Source: Smaragdicoccus niigatensis DSM 44881 = NBRC 103563 (GTDB lineage Bacteria; Actinomycetota; Actinomycetes; Mycobacteriales; Mycobacteriaceae). Taken from it: a DNA stretch of 64,000 nucleotides. The translations under genes and the position numbers were made by a program. How positions within the stretch are numbered: the stretch's first letter is position 1; every line of letters starts with the position of its first letter. The notes beneath the pieces are model-generated. The model searched no databases, was not told where the DNA came from, and worked only from the letters and a program-made list of their open reading frames with translations. Positions 34,799 through 44,300 of this stretch are shown here, piece after piece. The stretch is from contig NZ_AQXZ01000019.1 in assembly GCF_000380645.1 (NCBI RefSeq), positions 124,001 to 188,000 on the forward strand, read 5' to 3'.

Positions 34799-35063
34799 CT
34801 TTCTTATCTGTGTCGGCGGTGTCGCACGTGACAACAGTTGCGATCACGGTGGCGCAAATGTCCGAGTTTCGATCACGGTGAGGGAAAGGCTCGTGCCGGC
34901 CCGTGAGCCTGAGCCAGCATGTCCCCCATGACTTTCATGCCCTCGACCTGTTGTCGGTAGAGCAGCCCTCGTCATTCCTCGCGCCTTTGTTGCGCACCCC
35001 TTTTGCGCCGTGCGTGCTCGATCGAGCACTTGTTTGGCGTGCCATTCATCAAGGAGAACTACG
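34799..35063. promoter_or_regulatory. Divergent control region of the organosulfur-type cassette
   Basis: 265 bases between divergent operons. An 11-base direct repeat CGATCACGGTG lies at 34841-34851 and 34870-34880, with starts 29 bases apart (about three helical turns), a likely activator or repressor site. A hairpin AGGCTC/GAGCCT spans 34887-34910. No known riboswitch is recognised. Confidence 0.5.
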
Positions 35064-36161
35064 TTGTCGATCCGTACCCAATTCCGATTTCGGCGGAAAC
35101 CAGCCGTGCGCGTGGTGGCTCTTGCCGTCGCCGCGGCGACGGTCCTGACCGCCTGCGGGTCGAGCGAATCGAGCGAATCCGGTCCCGACGCGTCGGGCGT
35201 GACCACGCTGCGCTACCAGGGCTGGAACAACCAGGTGACCCTTCCCGAACTCGCCGACTACCTCGGCTTCTTCGACGGCAAGATCAAGCTCAACTGGGTC
35301 GGAAACACCATCAGCGGACCGCAGGACATCCAGTCCGCGGCCACCGGCGAGACCGACTTCGGCGGAGCTTTCGGCGGCGCGGTCGCGAAGCTGGTCTCCT
35401 CCGGAGCCGACATCAAGGCCGTCATCAACTACTACGGCGGTGACGACAAGGACTTCGGCGCCTACTACGTTCCGGCCGACAGCCCGATCAAGTCCGCGCG
35501 CGACCTCATCGGCAAGAAGGTAGCCGTGAACACGCTCGGAGGTCAGAACGAGGCCGACATCTTCAACGAACTGAAGAAGGAGGGCCTGACCCAGGAGGAG
35601 ATCAAGCAGGTCGAACTCGTGACTCTGCCGCCGCCGAACCAGGAAGACGCGCTGCGCAAGGGTCAGGTCGACGCCGCCGGCCTCTCCGGCCAGTTCAAGC
35701 AGCGTGCGGACGCGGCCGGTGGTCTCCGGGTTCTGTGGGACCAGCATTCGGAGTACGGCGGCCCGTTCAACGGTGGTCCGTACGTCTTCCGCAATGACTT
35801 CATCAAGAAGAACCCCGATGCTGTGCGCGCATTCGTCGACGGCGTCGGCAAGGCGATCCAGTGGGCTCGGCTGACCCCGCGCGACGAGGTCATCAAGACC
35901 TTCACCACGATCATCGAGGCACGTCACCGGCCGAACGAGAACACTGACACCCTCAAGTACTGGCTCACGCCTGGCGTCCCGTCGTACTACGGCTACATCG
36001 AATACTCGGACTTCGAGCGCTGGGCAGACTGGCTCAAGGCCACCGGTGCGGTGAAGGAGTTGCCGTCGGCGAACGAGTTGTTCACCAACGAGTTCAACAC
36101 CAACGCCACGACGGCGGTCCAGCCGGCAGACGCTCAGGCACCGCAAGCGGCGAAGAAGTAG
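35064..36161 (+). CDS. ABC transporter substrate-binding lipoprotein (TauA/SsuA-like)
   Basis: 365 residues from TTG 35064, with AAGGAG seven bases upstream; no ATG fits as well. Signal peptide RVVALAVAAATVLTAC is a lipobox. The mature domain is of the nitrate/sulfonate/taurine type (NMT1-like): LRYQGWNNQVTLPELADYLGFF, TDFGGAFGGAVAKLVSSGADIKAVI, and SARDLIGKKVAVNTLGGQNEADIF. First gene of a three-gene importer operon. Confidence 0.88.
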   Translation: MSIRTQFRFRRKPAVRVVALAVAAATVLTACGSSESSESGPDASGVTTLRYQGWNNQVTLPELADYLGFFDGKIKLNWVGNTISGPQDIQSAATGETDFGGAFGGAVAKLVSSGADIKAVINYYGGDDKDFGAYYVPADSPIKSARDLIGKKVAVNTLGGQNEADIFNELKKEGLTQEEIKQVELVTLPPPNQEDALRKGQVDAAGLSGQFKQRADAAGGLRVLWDQHSEYGGPFNGGPYVFRNDFIKKNPDAVRAFVDGVGKAIQWARLTPRDEVIKTFTTIIEARHRPNENTDTLKYWLTPGVPSYYGYIEYSDFERWADWLKATGAVKELPSANELFTNEFNTNATTAVQPADAQAPQAAKK

Positions 36162-36163
36162 TC

Positions 36164-37204
36164 ATGGCTTCCCACACCGGAATTCAGCTTCGGGACGTCA
36201 CCAAGACGTTCCCGGCGCGCAACGGCGGGCCGGACTTCACCGCGCTCGACAATATCTCGCTGGACATCGCTCAGGGTGAGTTTCTCACCCTGGTCGGTCC
36301 CAGCGGGTGCGGCAAGTCCACCCTGCTCGATCTCGTCGCGGGCCTCACCACTCCGACCTCGGGGCAGATCCTGCTCGGTGACCAGCCGGTCACCGGCCCG
36401 GGCCTCGATCGCGGAGTCGTGTTCCAGCAATACGCACTGTTTCCCTGGCGGACTGCGCAGGCAAACGTCGAGTTCGGGCTCGAAGTGAAGGGCGTGCCCC
36501 GCAAGCAGCGGGCCGAGCGGGCGCGGGAAGTGCTGGCACAGGTCGGACTCTTGGCCTTCGCGAAGCATTACCCGCACGAACTGTCCGGCGGGATGCGGCA
36601 GCGCGTGGCGATCGCGCGCAGCCTCGCCTACGAACCGGAAGTTCTGTTGATGGACGAGCCGTACGCAGCCCTCGATGCGCAGACTCGGGAGGCGCTGCAA
36701 GGCGACCTGCTTGAGATCTGGAAACGCACCGGTACGACGATCCTGTTCATCACGCACGGCATCGACGAGTCGGTGTTCCTCGGCCAGCGGGTGGCGGTCA
36801 TGACGTCGCGACCAGGGCGGATCAAAGAAATCGTCCAGATCGATCTCGGGGATCGAGCCGTCGAAGATCTGCGCTCGACCCCCGACTTCATCGCCTATCG
36901 ACGTCAGATCTGGGGTCTGCTCCACGACGAGGTCCGCAAGACCTTCGAAGCACAGGAGGTGGTTGGCGTTGGTTATCGCAACTCTCGACAAGCCGGTTTC
37001 CGTCGTCGCTCGCGCGGTGCCGGCCGTCCGCAGGCCTCGTCGGGTGCTTCCACTGGTGAGCACGATTGCCAAACGAGTGGTCGCTGTGGCGACCTTCCTC
37101 TCGATCTGGGAAGTCGCGCCGAGGCTCGGCTGGGTCGACCGGGCGTTTCTCAGCCCGTTGAGCGAGGTGCTCTCAGCGCTGTGGCAACTGACGCTGTCGG
37201 GTGA
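36164..37204 (+). CDS. ABC transporter ATP-binding protein (TauB/SsuB-like) with overlong tail
   Basis: 346 residues as read. Walker A GPSGCGKST, Q-loop QQYALFPW, signature LSGGMRQR, Walker B VLLMDEPYAALD and H-loop THGIDES are all intact. The domain should end near residue 266 (KTFEAQEV), but no stop is met and the frame runs on about 80 residues through the permease start, giving a Gly/Arg/Ser-rich tail with no resemblance to the family. This 242-base overlap suggests stop loss in the organism or a sequence error. Two bases separate it from the upstream gene. Confidence 0.85.
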   Translation: MASHTGIQLRDVTKTFPARNGGPDFTALDNISLDIAQGEFLTLVGPSGCGKSTLLDLVAGLTTPTSGQILLGDQPVTGPGLDRGVVFQQYALFPWRTAQANVEFGLEVKGVPRKQRAERAREVLAQVGLLAFAKHYPHELSGGMRQRVAIARSLAYEPEVLLMDEPYAALDAQTREALQGDLLEIWKRTGTTILFITHGIDESVFLGQRVAVMTSRPGRIKEIVQIDLGDRAVEDLRSTPDFIAYRRQIWGLLHDEVRKTFEAQEVVGVGYRNSRQAGFRRRSRGAGRPQASSGASTGEHDCQTSGRCGDLPLDLGSRAEARLGRPGVSQPVERGALSAVATDAVG

Positions 37205-37805
37205 CCTGTGGATCAGCATCGACGCGAGCCTGCACCGATCGTTGACCGGACTGCTCGTGGCGGTCTCGATCGCAGTGCCGCTGGGCCTGCTGATCGCGTG
37301 GTATTCGGCTGTGGCCGAGGTGCTTTCGCCCCTCTTGGCAATCTTCCTGAACACGGCCGCGGTGGCACTGCTACCCGTGTTCACGCTGATCCTGGGAATC
37401 GGCGACCTGTCGAAGATCGCAATCATCGGCTACGCGTGCTTCTGGCCGATTCTGTACAACACGATCAGCGGCGCCCGCACAGTCGATCCGCTGTTGATCA
37501 AGTCGGCGCGATCGCTGGGTTTGAAGGACTTCAAGCTCTTCTACAAGGTCATCGTGCCGGCGGCCCTGCCGACGATCTTCACCGGTCTTCGGCTGGCGAC
37601 TGCAGCTTCGATGCTCGTGCTCATCACGACGGAGTACGTCGGTGCAAAGGCCGGCCTCGGCTACCTGATCATCTCGTCGCAGTTCAATTTCCAGATTCCG
37701 CAGATGTACGCCGGCATCCTGACCGTCTCGATCATCGGTCTGGGCCTGAACTACCTGCTCGTGTTCGTCGAATCGCGCGTCACGAAGTGGCGACCTAAGC
37801 AGTAG
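36963..37805 (+). CDS. ABC transporter permease (TauC/SsuC-like)
   Basis: 280 residues from TTG 36963, with AGGAGG four bases upstream. Six membrane segments of the BPD_transp_1 type. The EAA loop can be read as SARSLGLKDFKLFYKVIVPAALPTIFTGLRLA, and VLITTEYVGAKAGLGYLI is typical of sulfonate/nitrate permeases. Starts inside the ATPase reading frame. Forms the membrane channel of the importer. Confidence 0.88.
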   Translation: MALVIATLDKPVSVVARAVPAVRRPRRVLPLVSTIAKRVVAVATFLSIWEVAPRLGWVDRAFLSPLSEVLSALWQLTLSGDLWISIDASLHRSLTGLLVAVSIAVPLGLLIAWYSAVAEVLSPLLAIFLNTAAVALLPVFTLILGIGDLSKIAIIGYACFWPILYNTISGARTVDPLLIKSARSLGLKDFKLFYKVIVPAALPTIFTGLRLATAASMLVLITTEYVGAKAGLGYLIISSQFNFQIPQMYAGILTVSIIGLGLNYLLVFVESRVTKWRPKQ

Positions 37806-37822
37806 CTGCTCCACTTGTGTGC

Positions 37823-37864
37823 TGACAACCGAGGCAACTCCCATGTGGGGTTGCCTCGGCTGTC
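37823..37864. terminator. Bidirectional hairpin after the ABC operon
   Basis: Inverted repeat with outer GACA/TGTC and an 11-base stem CCGAGGCAACY-type (GAGGCAAC/GTTGCCTC at its core). It lies 18 bases past the permease stop and touches the stop of the convergent DUF559-like gene, the same arrangement as at 2661-2697. Confidence 0.7.
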
Positions 37865-38693
37865 AGACGACAACTTGAGCAGGCTTGAGGTGGTCACCTC
37901 GCCGGATCACCGCCAGAATGTCCTGCTCGGCATCCTTCCAGTTGTCCTCGATATCTTGCTTGGTCAACCGAATCACGTTGAATCCCAATGCTTTAAGCCG
38001 CCGATCACGCTCCCGGTCGGCGTGAAACTTCTCCCGGTGCGTGTCCTCCCCGTCGCACTCGATGATCAGCGACCGGCCGATCAACAGGTCGACACGACCG
38101 ATGTCGCCGACGACGACCTGAATCCGCACCGCGATATTTCGGCTGCGCAGTCGAAGCCTGGTCATCGTCTCCAGTCCTGACTCGCTGTCCCGCTCGCACT
38201 TCTCATCCAGGCGCAGGTGGGCATACTTCGAGTCACGGATCAAGGTCGTGGCATCGGCCATCTGAATCAGCCGCTTGTTGAGCGCCGAGTCAAGCGCAAC
38301 GACCACCTGCTCTGGGTCCAGGCAGTTCACCGCGCACGCCAGTGCCACGTCCAAGGTGTCGATCGACCCCTCTTCTCGCGGACGCCTCCGATACGGCTGG
38401 CAGTTCCGGCCCGTTGGCCTCAGTGCCCGCGCCGCGTAGCGAATATGCAGTTCAGTATCGGAAACCCACACGCCATGCAGGCGGAGAACCGATACACAGC
38501 TCACCACACCGCCGGCCTTGACCGCGCGGAGGACTCTCGCGTTCGCGTTCGGCGATGCGTACCAACCGCGCCGCGGACGGTCCCAGCCCAGCTTGCGAAT
38601 CTCGGCCTTGGGCATACCGCCGGCGATCAACTGCCTCGTCGAGACAACTCCGCCGTACCTCGCAATCAACCGCTCGACTTCCTCCACGTGCAA
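37863..38693 (-). CDS. AbiEi-like / DUF559-type protein, second copy
   Basis: 276 residues. The N-terminal winged-helix-like domain is VERLIARYGGVVSTRQLIAGGMPKAEIRKLG, and the C-terminal nuclease-fold region is VVVGDIGRVDLLIGRSLIIECDGEDTHREKFHADRERDRRLKALGFNVIRLT. This holds the D-x(n)-E-C-D-G pattern of DUF559. Only distantly similar to the gene at 2681-3565, yet both are leftward and both end in a convergent hairpin. Function unknown; the nuclease residues look intact. Confidence 0.72.
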   Translation of the reverse strand: MHVEEVERLIARYGGVVSTRQLIAGGMPKAEIRKLGWDRPRRGWYASPNANARVLRAVKAGGVVSCVSVLRLHGVWVSDTELHIRYAARALRPTGRNCQPYRRRPREEGSIDTLDVALACAVNCLDPEQVVVALDSALNKRLIQMADATTLIRDSKYAHLRLDEKCERDSESGLETMTRLRLRSRNIAVRIQVVVGDIGRVDLLIGRSLIIECDGEDTHREKFHADRERDRRLKALGFNVIRLTKQDIEDNWKDAEQDILAVIRRGDHLKPAQVVV

Positions 38694-38849
38694 TCAGACG
38701 CGAACGGCCCGCCCCCGGTTCCACCGATCGGTGGACACGCCTGTCACCCCACGGACCATCCGGTCGCCGGACAACGCGCTGACCTGCGAAAAGCGAAAGT
38801 TATGGCATCGCCGGAGAAGCCGGAAGAACATCCCAGACAGGACATGAAA

Positions 38850-39230
38850 ATGAACATCAACCGCCTCGCAATCGTCGGACTCGGAGTCGTCGGAGCCGCA
38901 ATGGCCGCTCCCCTGCTTGTCGCCGGAACCGCGTCCGCAGACACCGGAGCCGCCGGTGGCATGCAGGCCGGCTTCTGCGCCCCGCAGTACGGACCGATCA
39001 ACGGATTCACCGCCTCGTCGGCCGGCAACGACCACACCTCGTGCGCGTTCGCCGAGAACGTCCGGCTGGCCTTCGCAACCAGCGGACCGGCTCGCCAGGC
39101 GCGCTGGGTGCAGGCCTACAGCCCGGTCACCAAGCAGACCTACGACATGTGGTGCCAGCCGGACTACATGAGCGCGACCGTCACCTGCACCGGAGGCAAG
39201 GACGCCGTCGTCACGCTCTACCAGGGCTAG
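38850..39230 (+). CDS. Small secreted protein
   Basis: 126 residues from ATG 38850 (ATG 38844 is also possible; AGGA lies seven bases before 38850). A signal peptide with cleavage after TASA (about residue 30) is followed by a domain of about 95 residues. It has four Cys (GFCAPQYG, HTSCAFAENV, DMWCQPDY, VTCTGG), likely two disulfides. The sequence SAGNDHTSCAFAENVRLAF followed by TVTC is seen in other small actinobacterial exported proteins I cannot name. Function unknown. Confidence 0.72.
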   Translation: MNINRLAIVGLGVVGAAMAAPLLVAGTASADTGAAGGMQAGFCAPQYGPINGFTASSAGNDHTSCAFAENVRLAFATSGPARQARWVQAYSPVTKQTYDMWCQPDYMSATVTCTGGKDAVVTLYQG

Positions 39231-39235
39231 AACGC

Positions 39236-39265
39236 AAAAGAGCCGGCCTGGTGGCCGGCTCTTTT
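39236..39265. terminator. Bidirectional terminator before ilvC
   Basis: A 13-base perfect stem AAAAGAGCCGGCC/GGCCGGCTCTTTT with loop TGGT. It lies five bases past the secreted-protein stop and 12 bases past the leftward ilvC stop, with T or A runs on both sides, so it serves both operons. Confidence 0.92.
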
Positions 39266-39277
39266 GTGTGTGAGAAC

Positions 39278-40306
<1,029 letters not shown>

Positions 40307-40325
40307 TTAGCTTCTGGGGCCAGTC

Positions 40326-40832
40326 TTAGCGACTGGCAGAGATTGACTTGGGTCCGCGGCCCACCGCGACGACGCCGGATTGAACGATTTCGCGAATGCC
40401 AAACGGTTCGAGCATACGCAGGAGTGCCTCGAGCTTCGAATTGGTCCCCGTCGCTTCCACGATGAGGGAATCCGGAGCCACGTCGATGACCTTCGCGCGG
40501 AAGAGGTTGACGGCCTCGATGACCTGTCCACGATTGGACGAATCAGCCCGCACCTTGACCAGGACGAGTTCGCGGTTGACTGACGCTTCCTCTTCCTGCT
40601 CAACGATTTTCAGGACGTTGACCAGCTTGTTGAGCTGCTTGGTCACCTGTTCGAGTGGCAGGTCCTCGACAGTCACGACGATCGTCATGCGCGAGACCTC
40701 GGGGAGCTCGGTGCCACCGACGGCGAGCGACTCGATGTTGAACCCGCGCCGCGAGAACAACGCAGCGACGCGAGCCAGTACACCGGGCTTGTCCTCGACC
40801 AGAACGCTCAGCGTGTGACGCGTGACGGTCAT
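40326..40832 (-). CDS. ilvN: Acetolactate synthase regulatory subunit
   Basis: 168 residues. The N-terminal ACT domain is [35 protein letters not shown], which binds valine for feedback control, and the C-terminal activation domain is [35 protein letters not shown] overlaps the ilvB stop by four bases (ATGA), ensuring equal synthesis with the catalytic subunit. Confidence 0.96.
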   Translation of the reverse strand: MTVTRHTLSVLVEDKPGVLARVAALFSRRGFNIESLAVGGTELPEVSRMTIVVTVEDLPLEQVTKQLNKLVNVLKIVEQEEEASVNRELVLVKVRADSSNRGQVIEAVNLFRAKVIDVAPDSLIVEATGTNSKLEALLRMLEPFGIREIVQSGVVAVGRGPKSISASR

Positions 40833-42733
40833 TCTTCCTCTCCCTGCTGGGACCGCTCCATGGCCTCATGGATCACGGCGGGTTCCGAAATGTTCTCGTC
40901 GTCATCGAACAGCGGGCGGATGCCGCGCGCGAACATGATCTCGCTGTTCGACGTGCCGGCGGCGACCATCGGCCACACCTGGGCGTCCTTCCCGACGATG
41001 AAGTCGATGACGACCGGGCGGTCGTTGATGGCCTGCGCCTGGCGGATCGCCGGCTCAACGTCTTCTTCGCGCTCGACGCGGATACCGACGCAACCGAGGG
41101 CCTCGGCAAGCTTCACGAAGTCCGGAATCCGGATCTTGTGGTGGGTGCCGAGCTCGGTGTTCGAGTACCGCTGGTCGTAGAACAGCGTCTGCCACTGGCG
41201 AACCATGCCGAGGTTGCCGTTGTTGATGACCGCCACCTTGATCGGCACGCCTTCGAGCGCACACGTCGCGAGTTCCTGGTTGGTCATCTGGAAGCAGCCG
41301 TCACCGTCGATGGCCCAGACTTCCTTGTCGGGCATGCCCATCTTGGCGCCCATCGCGGCCGGCACCGAGTAGCCCATGGTCCCGAGGCCGCCCGAGTTGA
41401 GCCACGTGCGCGGCTTCTCGTAGGTGACGAACTGCGCCGCCCACATCTGGTGCTGACCAACGCCGGCAACGTAGATCGCGTCCGGACCGGCGAGCTGGCC
41501 GATCTTCTCGATGACGAACTCGGGTCCGAGCGTGCCGTCCGACTGGGCGTCATAGCCCAGCGGGTAGCGCTTGCGGATGCCGTCGAGGTAGGCCCACCAC
41601 TTGGCGATCTCGATCTTGCTGCCGGTGGCGAAGTCCGCCCGCAGCGCCTCGATGAGCTCGTTGATGACTTCCTTGCAGTCGCCGACGATCGGCACGTCCG
41701 CGTGCCGGTTCTTGCCGATCTCCGCCGGATCGATGTCGGCGTGGATGACCTTGGCGTCCGGCGCGAACGAGTCGAGCTTGCCGGTCACGCGGTCGTCGAA
41801 GCGCGCGCCGAGGGTGATCAGCAGGTCCGACTTCTGGAGCGCGGCAACCGCACCGACGGTGCCGTGCATGCCCGGCATACCCATGTTGAGCGGGTGGGTG
41901 TCGGGGAACGAGCCCAGTGCCATCAGCGTGGTCACGACCGGGATGCCGGTCAGTTCGGCGAGCTGACGCAGCTGCTCTGCGGCATTGGCCTTGATAACGC
42001 CGCCACCGACATAGAACACCGGCTGCTTGGCGGCGAGGATCAGGCGGGCAGCTTCGCGCACCTGCTTGCCATGCGGCTTGGTGACCGGGCGGTAGCCCGG
42101 CAGACGCATCTCCGGCGGCCAGCTGAACGTGGTGTTCGTCTGCAGGATGCTCTTCGGGATGTCGACGAGAACCGGGCCCGGACGTCCAGACGAGGCGATG
42201 TAGAACGCCTCCGCCATGATGCGCGGGATGTCGATCGCGTCGGTGATGAGGAAGTTGTGCTTCGTGATCGGCATGGTGATGCCGCAGATGTCAGCTTCCT
42301 GGAACGCGTCGGTTCCGATCATCGCCATCGGGACCTGGCCGGTGATCGCGACGATCGGCACCGAGTCCATGTAGGCGTCCGCGATCGGGGTCACGAGGTT
42401 CGTCGCACCGGGACCCGAGGTCGCGATGCAGACGCCGACCTTGCCGGTCGCCTGGGCATAACCGGTCGCAGCGTGACCCGCGCCCTGCTCGTGGCGGACC
42501 AGGACGTGACGGACCTTCTTCGAGTCGAAGAGCGGGTCGTAGAACGGAAGGATCGCACCGCCCGGAATACCGAACGCCGTGTCGACACCGAGCTCCTCGA
42601 GGGCTCGAACGACCGACTGTGCACCGGTTACCGGTTCTGGCGCGCCTTGTGGACGTGCAGGACTGACCGGCGCGGCCGCCGCGGGCATCGGCCGGCGGGA
42701 CGGATTCCCAGGCCGAGCTGTTGGTGCGCTCAC
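40829..42733 (-). CDS. ilvB: Acetolactate synthase catalytic subunit
   Basis: 634 residues from GTG 42733, which has AAGGGGAG eight bases upstream and matches the MSAP-type start of mycobacterial IlvB1. ThDP-enzyme family: catalytic Glu region [21 protein letters not shown] (in part), FAD/central domain [24 protein letters not shown], and the ThDP-Mg motif [29 protein letters not shown]. First committed step of branched-chain amino acid synthesis. Expression is probably attenuated by the leader at 42831-42878. Confidence 0.97.
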   Translation of the reverse strand: MSAPTARPGNPSRRPMPAAAAPVSPARPQGAPEPVTGAQSVVRALEELGVDTAFGIPGGAILPFYDPLFDSKKVRHVLVRHEQGAGHAATGYAQATGKVGVCIATSGPGATNLVTPIADAYMDSVPIVAITGQVPMAMIGTDAFQEADICGITMPITKHNFLITDAIDIPRIMAEAFYIASSGRPGPVLVDIPKSILQTNTTFSWPPEMRLPGYRPVTKPHGKQVREAARLILAAKQPVFYVGGGVIKANAAEQLRQLAELTGIPVVTTLMALGSFPDTHPLNMGMPGMHGTVGAVAALQKSDLLITLGARFDDRVTGKLDSFAPDAKVIHADIDPAEIGKNRHADVPIVGDCKEVINELIEALRADFATGSKIEIAKWWAYLDGIRKRYPLGYDAQSDGTLGPEFVIEKIGQLAGPDAIYVAGVGQHQMWAAQFVTYEKPRTWLNSGGLGTMGYSVPAAMGAKMGMPDKEVWAIDGDGCFQMTNQELATCALEGVPIKVAVINNGNLGMVRQWQTLFYDQRYSNTELGTHHKIRIPDFVKLAEALGCVGIRVEREEDVEPAIRQAQAINDRPVVIDFIVGKDAQVWPMVAAGTSNSEIMFARGIRPLFDDDENISEPAVIHEAMERSQQGEEE

Positions 42734-42763
42734 TTTCGTGACTCCCCTTATGTCTTCCGGACA

Positions 42764-42798
42764 ACAAAAAACCCTCGACAGCATCGCTGTGCGAGGGT
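42764..42798 (-). terminator. ilvB attenuator terminator
   Basis: Hairpin read leftwards: ACCCTCG-C-ACAGC, loop GAT, GCTGT-CGAGGGT, then TTTTT and GTTG. It lies 32 bases past the leader peptide stop and 31 bases before the ilvB start, so it would end most transcripts before ilvB when not disrupted. Confidence 0.85.
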
Positions 42799-42830
42799 GG
42801 CGCGTCGTTGCTTTGAGTTAAACAGCAGAC

Positions 42831-42878
42831 TCAGGCGTCGACGCGCCGGTCTACTACGAGAATCTCAAATCGGATCAC
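42831..42878 (-). CDS. ilvB leader peptide
   Basis: A 15-codon frame from GTG 42878 to TGA: V-I-R-F-E-I-L-V-V-D-R-R-V-D-A. It holds seven branched-chain residues, with the run ILVV at the centre. The layout matches the Corynebacterium glutamicum ilvBNC leader as I recall it (MTIIRLVVVTARRLP). With the downstream intrinsic terminator this is a ribosome-mediated attenuator responding to charged Ile, Leu and Val tRNAs. No ribosome site precedes it and the promoter -10 lies seven bases upstream, so the message is probably leaderless. Confidence 0.8.
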   Translation of the reverse strand: MIRFEILVVDRRVDA

Positions 42879-42885
42879 GGACGAC

Positions 42886-42915
42886 AGATTATGCGTGCGC
42901 GTACCACTGAGTCAA
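42886..42915 (-). promoter_or_regulatory. Promoter of the ilvBNC operon
   Basis: Read leftwards: TTGACT at 42915-42910, then 16 bases to CATAAT (42893-42888) or 18 bases to TAATCT (42891-42886). The leader GTG is 7-9 bases further on. This is close to a consensus sigma-A promoter. Confidence 0.75.
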
Positions 42916-42987
42916 ATAACTTCAGCCAAACCCTGAAGACAGATCCCATTGTGTGAGACCCAAAGACGCTAATGCGAGGATGGAGTT

Positions 42988-43416
42988 GTGTCCGAATCGC
43001 ATCAGTCCGTGCCACCGGAAGAATCTTCCCACACCAAGCTTCCGAACTCGTACACCATCCGGACGAACCGGCAGGTGCTGATCCCCCTGGGATTCATGTT
43101 CATCCTGACCAGCTTCGTGGCGCTCGGATGGCCGCTGGCGCTGGGGTGGCTCTACCTCATCCCCATCGGACTGACGTTCTGGGTTCTACGAGCCGGCACG
43201 ACCGTCAACAAGTCCGGTCTCGTCGTGCACCGCATCTTCGGCGATCAGAAGATCAGCTGGTCGAACCTCAAGGGCATCCGCATGCCGAAGCATGGCTGGG
43301 CGCGGGCGGTTCTGCTCGATGAGACTGAGGTCGCGCTTCTCACCGTCAACGTCGACCGCCTGCGGGAACTCGCCGTGACATCGCACGGCCACATTCCGGA
43401 CCCCGGCGAGCGTTAG
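42988..43416 (+). CDS. cfp6: Bacterial PH-domain protein (Cfp6-like)
   Basis: 142 residues from GTG 42988, with GAGG eight bases upstream. Two adjacent hydrophobic segments (VLIPLGFMFILTSFVALGW, LALGWLYLIPIGLTFWVL) anchor it. The C-terminal bPH-type domain is AGTTVNKSGLVVHRIFGDQKISWSNLKGIRMPKHGWARAVL. The place next to ilvB, divergent, is that of cfp6 (Rv3004) in M. tuberculosis. Role unknown; Cfp6 was found in culture filtrate. Confidence 0.8.
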   Translation: MSESHQSVPPEESSHTKLPNSYTIRTNRQVLIPLGFMFILTSFVALGWPLALGWLYLIPIGLTFWVLRAGTTVNKSGLVVHRIFGDQKISWSNLKGIRMPKHGWARAVLLDETEVALLTVNVDRLRELAVTSHGHIPDPGER

Positions 43417-43431
43417 CACTCAAGGCGAGCG

Positions 43432-44199
43432 CTAGACGAACGGATTGCCGCCGTGCAGCACGACCCAGGTCGCGGCGGCAATCGCAATGGCCGCGAGGAA
43501 CGCCGCCAGTGACCCGGCGTGCGGACGGATCGCCCATCCCATTCGGCGATCGAGGGAGAGTCGACCCGGACCAGCCAAAATGATCGACGACGTCGCCCCG
43601 ATGAGCAGAGTCTGATATTCGGGACCGCCCGGCGCACTGAACTGCAATCCAGGCGCGAGCGCCTGTCGCGTCAGCCAGGAATTGATCACGATGGCCAGGA
43701 CGGCGCTGGCCGCGACCGGTGTCGCGACACCGAGTAGAACCATGAGTCCGCCGAGCGTCTCGCCGACCGCGAACAGCACGGCGGTGAGGTGCGGCTGCTT
43801 CCAGTTCGCACCGGCGACGGCGTCGGCCATCTCGCTGAAGCCGGGGCCGCCCCACCAACCGGTGATCTTGCGCAGTCCGTGGAAGAGCATGATGCCGCCG
43901 ACCGACACCCGGAGAAGCAGCAGACCGAGGTCGCTGGTTCCGCGACGGTGGTGCTCCTCTTCGTGGCGTCCATGCCGAGCATTGACTGGAGCCGCCGGCT
44001 TCGGCACGACAGCCGGGCTGTTCGGGCGAATCTCCGTCGACCGGACGCGCGGCATGCTCGATGAGATCGGGTACGTCGTCATCGCCTCGTCGAGATCGAC
44101 ATCGAGGTCGTCGTCGGTGAGCGGGTACGAGATGTTCGATCCGTGAGCGGGCATAACGAAATCGGCGTCGGTCACGCCCGACTTCCGCTTGTCCGTCAC
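43432..44199 (-). CDS. DoxX-family membrane protein
   Basis: 255 residues. A long hydrophilic, acidic N-terminus (about 1-88, DDDLDVDLDEAMTTYP) is followed by a DoxX domain with four membrane segments: LGLLLLRVSVGGIMLFHGLRKI, AVLFAVGETLGGLMVLLGVATPVAASAVLAIVI, and a C-terminal helix AAFLAAIAIAAATWVVL. It occupies the Rv3005c position. In mycobacteria that protein is linked to redox stress resistance with SodA and SseA; the same role is only inferred here. Ends 15 bases from the convergent cfp6 stop. Confidence 0.82.
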   Translation of the reverse strand: MTDKRKSGVTDADFVMPAHGSNISYPLTDDDLDVDLDEAMTTYPISSSMPRVRSTEIRPNSPAVVPKPAAPVNARHGRHEEEHHRRGTSDLGLLLLRVSVGGIMLFHGLRKITGWWGGPGFSEMADAVAGANWKQPHLTAVLFAVGETLGGLMVLLGVATPVAASAVLAIVINSWLTRQALAPGLQFSAPGGPEYQTLLIGATSSIILAGPGRLSLDRRMGWAIRPHAGSLAAFLAAIAIAAATWVVLHGGNPFV

Positions 44200-44300
44200 C
44201 CCGCCAGCCTAAGACCCCCTACCACGCAGATACCTGAACCCGGCCCGGCGTGCCGTGCTCGTACCGAGTGGCAATAAGCACGTTGCGTACGATTGCGCTC

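Noticed and set aside
34830-35060. Possible SAM or other riboswitch before the importer gene
   Set aside because: Only a short hairpin and a direct repeat are seen; no conserved riboswitch core could be matched.
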